DNA of 64,000 bases from contig JAIRUP010000012.1 of NCBI GenBank assembly GCA_031254335.1, positions 1 to 64,000 on the forward strand. The letters run 5' to 3'. Positions 52,004 to 60,436 of the stretch are shown here, piece after piece. The DNA comes from Rickettsiales bacterium (GTDB taxonomy: Bacteria > Pseudomonadota > Alphaproteobacteria > Rs-D84). The translations under genes were made by a program, and so were the position numbers. Every line of letters begins with the position of its first letter. The stretch's first letter is position 1. A model generated the notes under the pieces. It was not told the DNA's origin and ran no database searches. It saw only the letters and a list, made by a program, of their open reading frames with translations.

Positions 52004-53887
52004 ATGGCGAAAGTATTGGGTATAGACCTTGGAACCACCAATTCCTGCGTGGCCTTCATGGACGGCAAAGAGCCGAAAATCATAGAGAACGCCGAAGGTC
52101 AGCGCACAACCCCGTCGGTTGTCGCCTTCGCGGAGGGTGGCGACGAGCAGTTCGTCGGAATCACGGCCAAGAACCAGGCCGTCACAAACCCGACAAACAC
52201 CATTTATGAAATAAAGCGTCTGATGGGAATGCGCTTCGATTCCCCCGCAATCAAGGAATTCGAGAAACTTAGCCCTTACAAAATCGTGAAGGGCGACAAC
52301 GGCGACGCATGGGTCGAAATCAAGGGCAAAAAATACGCGCCGTCGCAAATCTCGGCCATGATTTTGTCGAAACTCAAAAAAGACGCCGAGGCCTATTTCG
52401 GCGAAACCGTGAAAGACGCGGTTATCACCGTTCCCGCATATTTCAATGACTCCCAAAGACAGGCGACGAAGGACGCGGGACGCATCGCGGGACTTAATGT
52501 CCTTCGCATAGTGAACGAGCCGACCGCGGCCGCGCTGGCTTACGGATTGGATAAGAAGAAGGATGGAATCGTCGCGGTTTATGATTTGGGCGGCGGAACA
52601 TTCGACATATCCGTCTTGGAAATCATAGACGGAGTGTTCGAGGTCAAATCCACGAACGGCGACACCGCCCTGGGCGGCGGCGATTTCGACAAGCGCGTCA
52701 TGGAATATCTGCTTGCCGAGTTCAAGAAAACGAACGGAATCGATTTGAAGTCGGACAAGCTCGCGCTGCAACGCCTTAAAGAGGCGTCCGAAAAGGCGAA
52801 AATCGAATTGTCGTCCAAAACCGAAACCGAAATCAATCTGCCTTTCATAACGGCGGATGCAAGCGGACCGAAGCATTTCGCAATGAAGCTTACGCGCGCG
52901 AAATTGGAATCCTTGGTGGAAGACCTGATTGCGAAATCTATCGAGCCTTGCAAAAAAGCGATGAAGGACGCCGGTTTGGAAAAATCCCAAATTTCAGAGG
53001 TCATTCTGGTCGGCGGCCAGACAAGAATGCCCAAAGTGCAGCAGGCCGTCAAAGACTTCTTCGGAAAAGAGCCGCACAAGGGCGTGAACCCGGACGAAGT
53101 CGTCTGCATGGGCGCGGCTGTTCAGGGCGGCGTCTTGAAGGGCGATGTGAAGGATGTCCTTTTGCTGGATGTCACTCCGCTTTCCTTGGGAATCGAGACG
53201 ATGGGCGGCGTCTTCACGCGCCTTATCGACCGCAACACGACCATACCCACAAAAAAATCGCAGGTCTTCTCGACCGCCGAGGACAACCAGACCGCCGTCA
53301 CCATCCGCGTATTCCAGGGAGAGCGCGAAATGGCCGCGGACAATAAACTGCTGGGCCAGTTCAACTTGGAGGGAATCGCCCCGGCTCCGCGCGGCCTGCC
53401 GCAGATAGAGGTTTCGTTCGACATCGACGCGAACGGAATCGTCCATGTGTCGGCCAAGGACAAAGGCACGGGCAAGGAGCAGATGATTTCCATCAAGTCC
53501 GACGGCGGCCTTTCCGAAGACGATATAAAGCGCATGGTCAAAGACGCCGAGGCGAACGCCGAAGCCGACAAGGAAAAGCGCGCGCTTGCCGACGCGAAGA
53601 ACGCGGCCGAGGGCCTGTATCATTCCACGGGAAAAGCCTTGAAGGAACACGGCGGCAAACTGGACGGCGATACGAAAAAAGCGATAGATGAAGCCATGGC
53701 CGATTTGAAATCGGAAATGGAAAAATCGGATGCGACGGCGGAAGGCCTGAAAGCCAAAACCGACGCGCTTTCGGAAAAAGCCATGAAGCTGGGCGAGATT
53801 ATTTATAAGCAGGCCCAGGCCGAAACCGGCGGCGAGCCGAAGAAAAACGACGACGGCGCAATCGACGCCGACTTCGAGGCCAAATAA
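52004..53887 (+). CDS. dnaK: chaperone DnaK (Hsp70)
   Basis: The 627-residue Hsp70 has the N-terminal [16 protein letters not shown], the phosphate loops [12 protein letters not shown] and [22 protein letters not shown], and a C-terminal lid region rich in Glu, Lys and Ala. A strong AAGGAG precedes the start. No dnaJ or grpE lies next to it. Confidence 0.97.
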   Translation: MAKVLGIDLGTTNSCVAFMDGKEPKIIENAEGQRTTPSVVAFAEGGDEQFVGITAKNQAVTNPTNTIYEIKRLMGMRFDSPAIKEFEKLSPYKIVKGDNGDAWVEIKGKKYAPSQISAMILSKLKKDAEAYFGETVKDAVITVPAYFNDSQRQATKDAGRIAGLNVLRIVNEPTAAALAYGLDKKKDGIVAVYDLGGGTFDISVLEIIDGVFEVKSTNGDTALGGGDFDKRVMEYLLAEFKKTNGIDLKSDKLALQRLKEASEKAKIELSSKTETEINLPFITADASGPKHFAMKLTRAKLESLVEDLIAKSIEPCKKAMKDAGLEKSQISEVILVGGQTRMPKVQQAVKDFFGKEPHKGVNPDEVVCMGAAVQGGVLKGDVKDVLLLDVTPLSLGIETMGGVFTRLIDRNTTIPTKKSQVFSTAEDNQTAVTIRVFQGEREMAADNKLLGQFNLEGIAPAPRGLPQIEVSFDIDANGIVHVSAKDKGTGKEQMISIKSDGGLSEDDIKRMVKDAEANAEADKEKRALADAKNAAEGLYHSTGKALKEHGGKLDGDTKKAIDEAMADLKSEMEKSDATAEGLKAKTDALSEKAMKLGEIIYKQAQAETGGEPKKNDDGAIDADFEAK

Positions 53888-53895
53888 ATATCCCT

Positions 53896-53932
53896 TGTCA
53901 TGGTCGGGCTTGACCCGACCATCCAGGTAATA
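53896..53932. repeat. R1 repeat that supplies a -35 box
   Basis: TGTCATGGTCGGGCTTGACC and its arm GACCATCCAGG lie upstream of the glycosyltransferase gene. Its TTGACC is placed as a -35 box for the TATACT downstream. Confidence 0.75.
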
Positions 53933-53939
53933 TTATACT
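53910..53939 (+). promoter_or_regulatory. promoter of the GT92-like gene at 53946, predicted leaderless
   Basis: TTGACC (53910-53915, inside R1) and TATACT (53934-53939) are 18 bp apart. Six bases separate the -10 box from the ATG at 53946. Confidence 0.6.
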
Positions 53940-53945
53940 CATGAT

Positions 53946-54849
53946 ATGAATAAATTATTAATCAAAATCGCAAGCCGCTTCACGCATTCCAGGCGCGTCC
54001 TGGGCCTTCTTGAATTCGGCTTAATCAATGCGCTCAAAACGAAACTGCGCGAGCCGAAACTTGAATTCCCGCATAAGCTTTCCATCCTTGCCATCGCCAA
54101 AAACGAGGGGCCGTATTTCAGGGAATGGATTGAGTTCCACAAAATGATGGGCGTGGAAAAATTCTATATTTATGACAACGAATCGACGGACGATACCAAA
54201 GAAATCCTCGCGCCATATATAAAATCCGGTTTGGTGGAATATACATGGTGGCCCGGAATCAAACAGCAGACCAAGGCCTATAAGGACGCGATTGCCAAAT
54301 ATAAATTCGATACCCAGTGGCTTGCGATTATAGACTTGGACGAGTTCCTTGTGCCGGCTGGGGGGGGGGTATTGCAGAGTTTCGGACTGGCTGGACTCGC
54401 TGCCGCGGTCCGCCAAGCAAGTCCTTGTCGGATGGACTATGTATGGCTCTAACGGCCATGATAAAAAGCCCGAAGGCCTTGTTATAGAAAATTTCAAGAC
54501 CCGCGCGGCGGAAAATAATTTCAAGCTTCCCGGCGAAATGCACAAAAGCATTGTGAAGCCGCGCTTCGTCCTTGCGCCCAAACCGCACCGCCAGATAATT
54601 TTCGGCGGCGGGGGCCTTGCGTTTTATCACGGCCCGATTTCGGGCTGGCCGCTGCGCTGCAACCATTATCATTGCAAGTCGTGGGAGGAATATCAGAAAA
54701 GGATGGCGCGCGGTTCCGGCGTGTGCGGCATGGGGCAGGGCGGCGTCCCGAAATACAACAGGGAATTCTTCGAGAACTGCGACCATAACGATGTCCTTGA
54801 CCCGATTATGGACGAATACATCCCGCCCCTTAAAAAACGCCTGACTTGA
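53946..54849 (+). CDS. GT92-like glycosyltransferase, out of frame at a G10 tract
   Basis: The first frame codes for 168 residues with AIAKNEGPYFREWIEFHK, FYIYDNESTDDT and IIDLDEFLVP, then runs into poly-G at 54360-54369 and ends at 54452. The +1-shifted frame from there to 54849 gives the rest (WLDSLP, KQVLVGWTMYGSNGHDKKP, HYHCKSWEEY). With nine or twelve G instead of ten the whole gene reads as one protein of about 300 residues, matching the 306-residue paralogue at 20009. In this copy the gene is therefore off, or made by slippage. A sequencing error in the homopolymer is the main alternative. Confidence 0.8.
54360..54369 (+). repeat. G10 tract, candidate phase switch
   Basis: Ten G followed by TATTG lie four codons after the DLDEF motif of the glycosyltransferase. 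Loss of one G restores the frame. Confidence 0.85.
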
Positions 54850-54857
54850 TAAAAGCA

Positions 54858-54886
54858 TTGATTCCGTTCCCGTTTTCTGATAAAAT
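54858..54886 (+). promoter_or_regulatory. promoter of the small secreted protein gene
   Basis: TTGATT (54858-54863) and TAAAAT (54881-54886) are 17 bp apart, with AAGGAG downstream before the ATG. Confidence 0.6.
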
Positions 54887-54912
54887 GTTTTTTATAATCC
54901 AAGGAGTTGGGA

Positions 54913-55275
54913 ATGAAGAAAACATTAATCTTGCTCGCGGCGTTTGCCGTGTTTGGAATGATAAATTCGGCGGACGCGGGCGTCGCCCCGGAAACTGTTG
55001 AAAAATTCAGGACCGCGTGCGAGGATATGAGCGGCTCTTTCCATCAAAGCGAAATACTGGAAAAGGCGGGGTGCTGGTTCGAGGGTTCCAGCGAAGATGT
55101 TTCCCCGAAAAAAGACGAATTCATAGACGCGATTGGCGGTGAATACGACCAGGTTCTGTCTGTGGACGAATTTGGGACGACGAACCCGGCCCATTGCGAG
55201 GAACGGGGCTATTGTTCGTCGTCGGACCCTGTCGGCCACAGTATTGAATTGGACTTGTCGGAAAACAACGCTTGA
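54913..55275 (+). CDS. small secreted protein with conserved Cys
   Basis: The 120-residue product starts at ATG 54913, preceded by AAGGAGTTGG. A signal peptide runs to about residue 22 (Ala-Asp-Ala). The mature part is acidic with four Cys. Unknown family; a terminator follows. Confidence 0.65.
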   Translation: MKKTLILLAAFAVFGMINSADAGVAPETVEKFRTACEDMSGSFHQSEILEKAGCWFEGSSEDVSPKKDEFIDAIGGEYDQVLSVDEFGTTNPAHCEERGYCSSSDPVGHSIELDLSENNA

Positions 55276-55283
55276 AAGAAAAA

Positions 55284-55308
55284 CCCGCCGAATGGCGGGC
55301 TTTTCTTT
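55284..55308. terminator. terminator between convergent genes
   Basis: CCCGCC (55284-55289) and GGCGGG (55294-55299) pair with a 4-nt loop and are flanked by a T run on the right and an A run on the left, so it can act in both directions. Confidence 0.8.
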
Positions 55309-55312
55309 GTCA

Positions 55313-55924
55313 TTATAGTTTCGGCAGCTGCCATTTGTTGAAAATCGCCATCATGCGGATTATGAAAACGACCGAAAATGTTATGACCGCGCCTGCAAGA
55401 ACCGGCGTTCCCGGGAAAAATCGGTAAAGCGCGGCATATGAAAGCGCGCCAGCCAATGCCGCCGTCGCATAGACGGACTGGTGCAGGACGGCCGGAATTT
55501 CCCGCACAAGCAAGTCGCGGACGACCCCGCCGCCGACGGCGGTAAGGATTCCGCAGAAGATTACCCCGGCCGTTCCCATGCCCGAAAGATAAGCCAGCTT
55601 GCAGCCGATGAATGTGAACGCGCCAAGGCCGACCGCGTCCGCGATATTCAGCGACAGGGAATCGGATTTGATGAATTTCTTTTTATACAGCGCAAGGGTT
55701 ATGGCGGCGGTCGCCAGAATAATCCACCAATAGGCGTGGTTCAGGAAGGCTTTCGGCGGCTGGACGCCGAGAATGGCGTCGCGGATTAATCCGCCGCCAA
55801 GCGCGGTGAACACGGCAAGCGTCAAAAGTCCGAAAACATCCAGGCGGTGCTTTATGCCTTTTAGGACTCCCGTCGCGGCGAAAGCCGCCACCCCGATATA
55901 ATCCACGATGCTTATGAAGTCCAT
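55313..55924 (-). CDS. UPF0126/TRIC-type membrane protein
   Basis: The 203-residue protein has about seven membrane helices in two similar halves. Each half has the glycine-rich motif: GGGLIRDAILG in the first and GGGVVRDLLVREIPAVL in the second. Bacterial members are related to TRIC cation channels; the E. coli member YicG is reported to transport glycine. It is convergent with the small secreted gene. Confidence 0.88.
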   Translation of the reverse strand: MDFISIVDYIGVAAFAATGVLKGIKHRLDVFGLLTLAVFTALGGGLIRDAILGVQPPKAFLNHAYWWIILATAAITLALYKKKFIKSDSLSLNIADAVGLGAFTFIGCKLAYLSGMGTAGVIFCGILTAVGGGVVRDLLVREIPAVLHQSVYATAALAGALSYAALYRFFPGTPVLAGAVITFSVVFIIRMMAIFNKWQLPKL

Positions 55925-55964
55925 TTTTCAATCCTTAATCGCGCCGAAGCGTAGCGAAGGCGGA

Positions 55965-56040
55965 TGGTGGAGCCAATCGGATTCGAACCGACGACCTCTT
56001 CATTGCGAACGAAGCGCTCTACCAACTGAGCTATGACCCC
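55965..56040 (-). tRNA. tRNA-Ala (anticodon CGC)
   Basis: The 76-nt minus-strand gene pairs GGGGTCA with TGGCTCC, including the G3-U70 wobble that marks alanine tRNAs, and ends with an encoded CCA. The anticodon stem CTTCG/TGAAG encloses TTCGCAA, giving CGC. Confidence 0.95.
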
Positions 56041-56086
56041 ACAGAAACCACACTATAAAGCACATTAAAACCTTTTTCAACTTAAT

Positions 56087-56190
56087 TGTCATGGTCGGGT
56101 TTAACCCGACCATCCAGGTAATAAGTGTCGGCGAAGCCGACGGACATATGACCTGGACCCTCGGGTCAAGCCCGAGGGCGACAAGAAAGG
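56087..56190. repeat. R1 repeat and further palindromes
   Basis: TGTCATGGTCGGGTTTAACC with GACCATCCAGG, then GTCGGCGAAGCCGAC, then CCTCGGGTCAAGCCCGAGGG. No gene lies in 56041-56275. Confidence 0.75.
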
Positions 56191-56226
56191 AAGCCCGAGG
56201 ATGAGATGAAAAAAGGAATTATGTGC

Positions 56227-56254
56227 TTGACAAATAATATATTAGTCATATAAT
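56227..56254 (+). promoter_or_regulatory. consensus promoter of the methyltransferase-like gene
   Basis: A perfect TTGACA (56227-56232) and a perfect TATAAT (56249-56254) are 16 bp apart. AGGAGGG precedes the ATG at 56276. Confidence 0.8.
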
Positions 56255-56275
56255 ATCTAAAACAGGAGGGCTTTT

Positions 56276-57079
56276 ATGCCTGAAAAGAAACCGATAATAA
56301 ACCGCTTGGATTCCCAAAAGCGTGACCGCGGCGCAAGCTATTATGTAGAGGACTTGTCCTTGGATTACCATGTTCCGTTGGGCAGGGATGTGCTGCTGGT
56401 GGGGGGGGGTATTGGTTGTTATCAGGACGGCTTCCTGTGCGACGAAACCCTGCGCAAATTCGATTATACCAATATTGATTTGTTCGTTGATTCGGCTGGC
56501 CATAATAATCCTGTCGTAAGGAATATCCAGGCCGACTTCATAACCTACGACAAGTTCGTCCGGGGAATTTTCGACGAGATATGGGCGCTTTATTCGCTGC
56601 CGCTTTACGCGGTAAGCCTTGAAGTCGTGAAATTGTTCTACCTTAAAGCGATGCTTTATCTGAAGCCCGGCGGAATGCTTCGCGTGTGCGGCCCCGGAAC
56701 GATTGCGGAGTTCGACAGGTTCCGCGGCCTTTGCGGCGAGAATTACCCGGAATTCAGGCCCCTTGCCGAGGCCGAGCGCGGGATTTTGGATTTCATGGTT
56801 AAAATGGGGATGTCCGTCGTCTATGAATATTTCGACGCCGGAATGCACGAAAGGCTGCAGATTTTCAAGAAGCCCTATGACATAAGCGGCAAGGCCGCTT
56901 TGTCGGATGAATACAACCTGTTCAACAAGTTCGCCGACATCGAAAAATTCGACAGGTCGCTCCAAAACAAGATAGACGCCATAATGAACCATAGGCCGGA
57001 CATGACGCATTTCGTCGAGGTCAACGATTTGTTCAGAAAAACCACCGTGGCTTACAACATGAAAGGCGCGGGCAGATAA
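56276..57079 (+). CDS. class I methyltransferase-like protein with G9-coded loop
   Basis: The 267-residue protein resembles SAM-dependent methyltransferases. DVLLVGGGIGCYQDG near residues 38-52 is the glycine loop (motif I), and LKAMLYLKPGGMLRVCGPGTI is the typical strand-4/5 region. The three Gly of the loop are coded by a G9 tract (56401-56409), in frame here; a gain or loss of one G would end the protein early. No signal or TM is present. It lies between the two G-tract glycosyltransferases and could modify the same glycan, which is inference. Confidence 0.65.
   Translation: MPEKKPIINRLDSQKRDRGASYYVEDLSLDYHVPLGRDVLLVGGGIGCYQDGFLCDETLRKFDYTNIDLFVDSAGHNNPVVRNIQADFITYDKFVRGIFDEIWALYSLPLYAVSLEVVKLFYLKAMLYLKPGGMLRVCGPGTIAEFDRFRGLCGENYPEFRPLAEAERGILDFMVKMGMSVVYEYFDAGMHERLQIFKKPYDISGKAALSDEYNLFNKFADIEKFDRSLQNKIDAIMNHRPDMTHFVEVNDLFRKTTVAYNMKGAGR
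56401..56409 (+). repeat. G9 tract in the methyltransferase-like gene
   Basis: Nine G followed by TATTG; the sequence reads Val-Gly-Gly-Gly-Ile in the present frame. Confidence 0.85.
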
Positions 57080-57085
57080 ATTCTG

Positions 57086-57112
57086 TTGCAAAACCGTCCT
57101 GCCCGTTATAAA
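57086..57112 (+). promoter_or_regulatory. promoter of metG, predicted leaderless
   Basis: TTGCAA (57086-57091) and TATAAA (57107-57112) are 15 bp apart. Seven bases separate the -10 box from the metG ATG. Confidence 0.55.
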
Positions 57113-57119
57113 ATCCGGC

Positions 57120-58523
57120 ATGGCGAAAAAATACATAACCACACCTATTTATTATCCCAACGGCGCGCCGCATATCGGACACGCTTATACGACCGCGATG
57201 TGCGACATCCTGCGCCGCGCGTGGAAGCTGCGCGGTGACGAAGTCTTTTTCACCACCGGCACGGACGAGCACGGGCAGAAAATGCAGGAAGCCGCGAACG
57301 CCGCGGGCATGCCTTTCAAGGACTTCACCGACAGGCAGAGCGAGATTTTCCGCAAGCTTGCGGACGAATTGAACGCGACGCCTGATTTCTTCATCCGAAC
57401 CACGATGGACGAACATAAGAAGATAGTTCAGGAATGGCTGGAAGACGCGCGCGCGAAAAAAATTCTTGTGAAGAAAAAATACAAGGGCCTTTACTGCGTC
57501 GGGTGCGAGCAGTTCAAGAAGGAATCCGACCTGGACGCGCGCGGATTCTGCGCCGACCATCAGAAAGCCCCGGTCGTGATGGAGGAAGAAAATTACCTGC
57601 TTCCATTGGAGCCGCACCGCGAATGGCTGGTCGGATATATAAATGAAAATCCCGGATGGATTCAGCCCGAAAGCTATCGCGCGGAAGTCTTGAACATGCT
57701 GTCCGAGCCGCTTGACGACCTGTCGATTTCGCGCCCGAAAAAACGCGTGTCGGCGGGCATAGAATTTCCTTTCGACCCGGACCAGGTCGTTTATGTATGG
57801 TATGACGCGCTGATAAACTATATATCGTCGCTGCGCATAAACAAGTTCGACGAATTTTGGTCGGGTTCGACCCACATGATTGCGAAGGACATATTGAAGG
57901 CGCATTGCATCTATTGGCCCATCATGCTGCGAAGCTTCGGACTGCCGCCCGCGCACAGGACGCTTGTCCACGGATACTTCAACGGCGAAGGCGGAATAAA
58001 AATGTCGAAAAGTTTGGGCAATGTAATAGAGCCGTTCAAAGTCATAAACGAAATCGGCGCGGACGCGCTGCGCTTTTACTTCGCGCATAACGCGGCCATA
58101 TCGAGGGACTCGGTCATATCCGAGGATTTGATAAGGAAGGAATACGGCGTGCTTGCGAACAATTTCGGAAACCTTTATCTGCGGACATTCAAGATGATTG
58201 AGAAATACGCGCCCGGCATGGAATTGTCGGCAAAGACCGCGGCGCCGAAAATAGAAAACTTGTCCGATATAAAAACATTGGCGGAAGAAATTCTGAACAA
58301 AAGTTCCGAGCTGAACCTTTATATAGATAAAACGCAGCCCTGGTCGCTTGCGAAAGACGAGGCGAAGCGCGGCGAGCTTTTGGAAGTTCTGAAAACATTG
58401 GGCGACGGCGTTTTGGAATTGGCTTGGGCCGTCGCCCCGATTATGCCCGGAACTTCGGAAAAAATAATCGAATCGTTCAAGACGGGGCAATCCGTCGTCC
58501 TGTTCCCGAAACTGGATGATTGA
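57120..58523 (+). CDS. metG: methionyl-tRNA synthetase
   Basis: The 467-residue class I synthetase has YYPNGAPHIGHAYTT with the HIGH motif, GTDEHGQKMQE, a zinc knuckle starting YCVGCE, and IKMSKSLGNVI. It lacks the C-terminal tRNA-binding domain of longer MetRS forms. Its last bases overlap the possible first codons of the next gene. Confidence 0.95.
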   Translation: MAKKYITTPIYYPNGAPHIGHAYTTAMCDILRRAWKLRGDEVFFTTGTDEHGQKMQEAANAAGMPFKDFTDRQSEIFRKLADELNATPDFFIRTTMDEHKKIVQEWLEDARAKKILVKKKYKGLYCVGCEQFKKESDLDARGFCADHQKAPVVMEEENYLLPLEPHREWLVGYINENPGWIQPESYRAEVLNMLSEPLDDLSISRPKKRVSAGIEFPFDPDQVVYVWYDALINYISSLRINKFDEFWSGSTHMIAKDILKAHCIYWPIMLRSFGLPPAHRTLVHGYFNGEGGIKMSKSLGNVIEPFKVINEIGADALRFYFAHNAAISRDSVISEDLIRKEYGVLANNFGNLYLRTFKMIEKYAPGMELSAKTAAPKIENLSDIKTLAEEILNKSSELNLYIDKTQPWSLAKDEAKRGELLEVLKTLGDGVLELAWAVAPIMPGTSEKIIESFKTGQSVVLFPKLDD

Positions 58524-58524
58524 A

Positions 58525-59470
58525 ATGCGAAAGCTCAAATTAAAAGCGAAGAAACTTCTCATAAATATAATCGCGGGTTTTGTTCCGGGCAGGATAGACC
58601 GGGACAGGTTCAGAAACGCCATGGGGTTCGGTCTTGTGAAATCCATCCGTGCGCGGCTCGCGGAATCGAAGCTGGAATTTCCGCACAAACTTTCCATAGT
58701 CGCCATCGCCAAGAACGAGGGCGAGTATTTCCGCGAATGGATTGAATACCACAACATGGTCGGCGTGGAAAAGTTTTATATCTATGACAACGAATCGACC
58801 GATAATACGAAGGAAGTTTTGGAGCCTTACATAAAATCCGGCCTTGTGGAATATACATATTGGCCGGGCGAAAAGCAGCAGCACCATGTCTATCGTGATT
58901 GTTTGGCGAAGCGGAAGTTCGATACGAAGTGGCTCGCGCTAATCGATTTGGACGAGTTTCTTGTTGTGAACGGGGGGGGGGTATTGCCGGGTTCCGGAAT
59001 ATTTGGACGCGCTGCCCAAAGGCGTGTCGCAAGTATTGGCTGGCTGGGTCATGTATGGTTCCAATGGGCATGACAAAAAGCCCGAAGGCCTTGTCATCGA
59101 AAATTTCAAGACCCGCGCGGCGGAAAACAATTTCGCCCTTCCGGGCGATATGTATAAAAGCATAGTGAAGCCCCTGTTTATGTGCGACGCCCGGTGCCAC
59201 AGGCAGAAAATGTTCGCCGGTTCCGAAGTCATGGAATATTTTGGGCCGATTGCCGGCTGGGGATTGCGCTGCAACCATTACCATTGCAAATCGTGGGAGG
59301 AATATTCGAAGAAAGCCCCGCGCGGCGCGGCATACGGCGGATTGGAAAGGGGCCGGTCGAAATACACGCGCGAATTCTTCGACAACTGCGACCATAACGA
59401 TGTCTGCGACCCGATTATGGATAAATATATCGAACCATTGAAGAAAAGACTAGCCGATTGTAAGGATTAG
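58525..59470 (+). CDS. GT92-like glycosyltransferase, out of frame at a G10 tract
   Basis: The start at ATG 58525 gives MRKLKLKAKKLLINIIAGF, like its paralogues. The first frame has AIAKNEGEYFREWIEYHN, FYIYDNESTDNT and LIDLDEF, then meets G10 at 58972-58981 and stops at 59073 (182 residues). The +1 frame continues with VPEYLDALPKGVSQVLAGW and HYHCKSWEEY to 59470. With nine or twelve G the gene would code for about 314 residues. It overlaps the convergent xth gene by 21 bp. Phase-off state or homopolymer error are the two readings. Confidence 0.8.
58972..58981 (+). repeat. G10 tract, candidate phase switch
   Basis: Ten G followed by TATTG just after the DLDEF motif, as in the gene at 53946. 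Loss of one G restores the frame. Confidence 0.85.
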
Positions 59471-60223
59471 CGGGGCGTGGTCGCTTGCGCCCGGGGCCTT
59501 GCGCGGTGCCAAATCGATTTCGATGCTTTTCGCCAGCGGCGCGGCGGCCTTGTTAAGCAGGAAATAATCGAGCCGCAGCCCGTGTCCCTTTTCCAAACTT
59601 CCGCCGCGGTATCCAATCCAGGTATAGCCGATTTCGTTTTCCCCGCGGAGTTTCCGCCACGCGTCGACCCATCCGGCGTCCAGCCATTCCCGCATTATGC
59701 GCCGCGCGGCCGGGGCGGAAATGCTGGAACCTTCATACGCTTTCGGGTCCCATACATCCTTGTCTTCGATTGCGACATTGAAATCGCCCGTTATGATTGT
59801 CGGCAATTCGTCGTCCAACAGGGACGCGATGTGTTCCGTGAACTTCTTCATCCATTCTATTTTATAGGGGAATTTCGGGCTGTCCTCGGCCTCTCCGTTG
59901 GGCATATAGGTATTGATGATTCTTAACCGCCCGTCGATTATGCATTCGGTCATGCGCGCGCTTTCGTCGCTTGGGTATGTCGGCAGGCCCCGGGTAAAAT
60001 CCTCGATGGAGGGCTTGGAAAGGACGGCGACGCCGTTCCACGATTTTTGCCCGAAGGTTTTGACATTGTATCCCGAATGGTCGAACAGGATGTGCGGGAA
60101 CTGGTCGTCCATGGCCTTGGTTTCTTGAAGCAGGACGGCATCGGGTTTCGCCGAATTCAGAAAATCCAGGAAATTCTGCGCGTGCGCCCGGATTGAGTTG
60201 ATGTTGAATGTCGCTATTTTCAT
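59450..60223 (-). CDS. xthA: exodeoxyribonuclease III / AP endonuclease
   Basis: The 257-residue protein (ATG 60223, MKIATFNINSIR) belongs to the ExoIII/APE1 family that cuts at abasic sites in base-excision repair. Visible marks are LLQETKA (metal Glu), SWNGVAVLSK, TYMPNG, TGDFNVA, YTWIGYRGG, GLRLDYFLL and SDHAPLI with the catalytic Asp-His pair. The frame also offers an ATG at 60238. Confidence 0.93.
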   Translation of the reverse strand: MKIATFNINSIRAHAQNFLDFLNSAKPDAVLLQETKAMDDQFPHILFDHSGYNVKTFGQKSWNGVAVLSKPSIEDFTRGLPTYPSDESARMTECIIDGRLRIINTYMPNGEAEDSPKFPYKIEWMKKFTEHIASLLDDELPTIITGDFNVAIEDKDVWDPKAYEGSSISAPAARRIMREWLDAGWVDAWRKLRGENEIGYTWIGYRGGSLEKGHGLRLDYFLLNKAAAPLAKSIEIDLAPRKAPGASDHAPLILTIG

Positions 60224-60320
60224 ATTGAATGTCCCCATTTGACAAACGAATTATAGCATTGTAAAATATCCGGGTCTAGCTAAAATATAAAGGCGCGAAT
60301 GAACACGAAGTTTGGCAAAC

Positions 60321-60436
60321 GATGAAACCGAGCGTATAGGCACTCAAAAATTTTCGTTATTAGAAAATTTTTGCAGGTGCGCGTCGCAAGGTTCCGTGGG
60401 AAGGCGCGAAACAACATTAAAAAAGGTAGAATAGAC
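60321..60436 (+). repeat. leader element R5, copy B, before the acyl-CoA synthetase
   Basis: GATGAAACCGAGCGTATAGG, an 11-bp hairpin (60345-60355 with 60363-60373) with a 7-nt loop, GCGCGTCGCAAGG, TGGGAAGGCGCG and AAAAGGTAGA follow the same order and spacing as in copy A (36957-37071). It ends directly at the ATG. The opening reads Met-Lys-Pro-Ser-Val-stop. Confidence 0.8.

Noticed and set aside
56246-57142. 298-codon open frame antisense to the methyltransferase-like gene
   Set aside because: The + frame has a consensus promoter, Shine-Dalgarno and SAM-binding loop, and the antisense frame has none.
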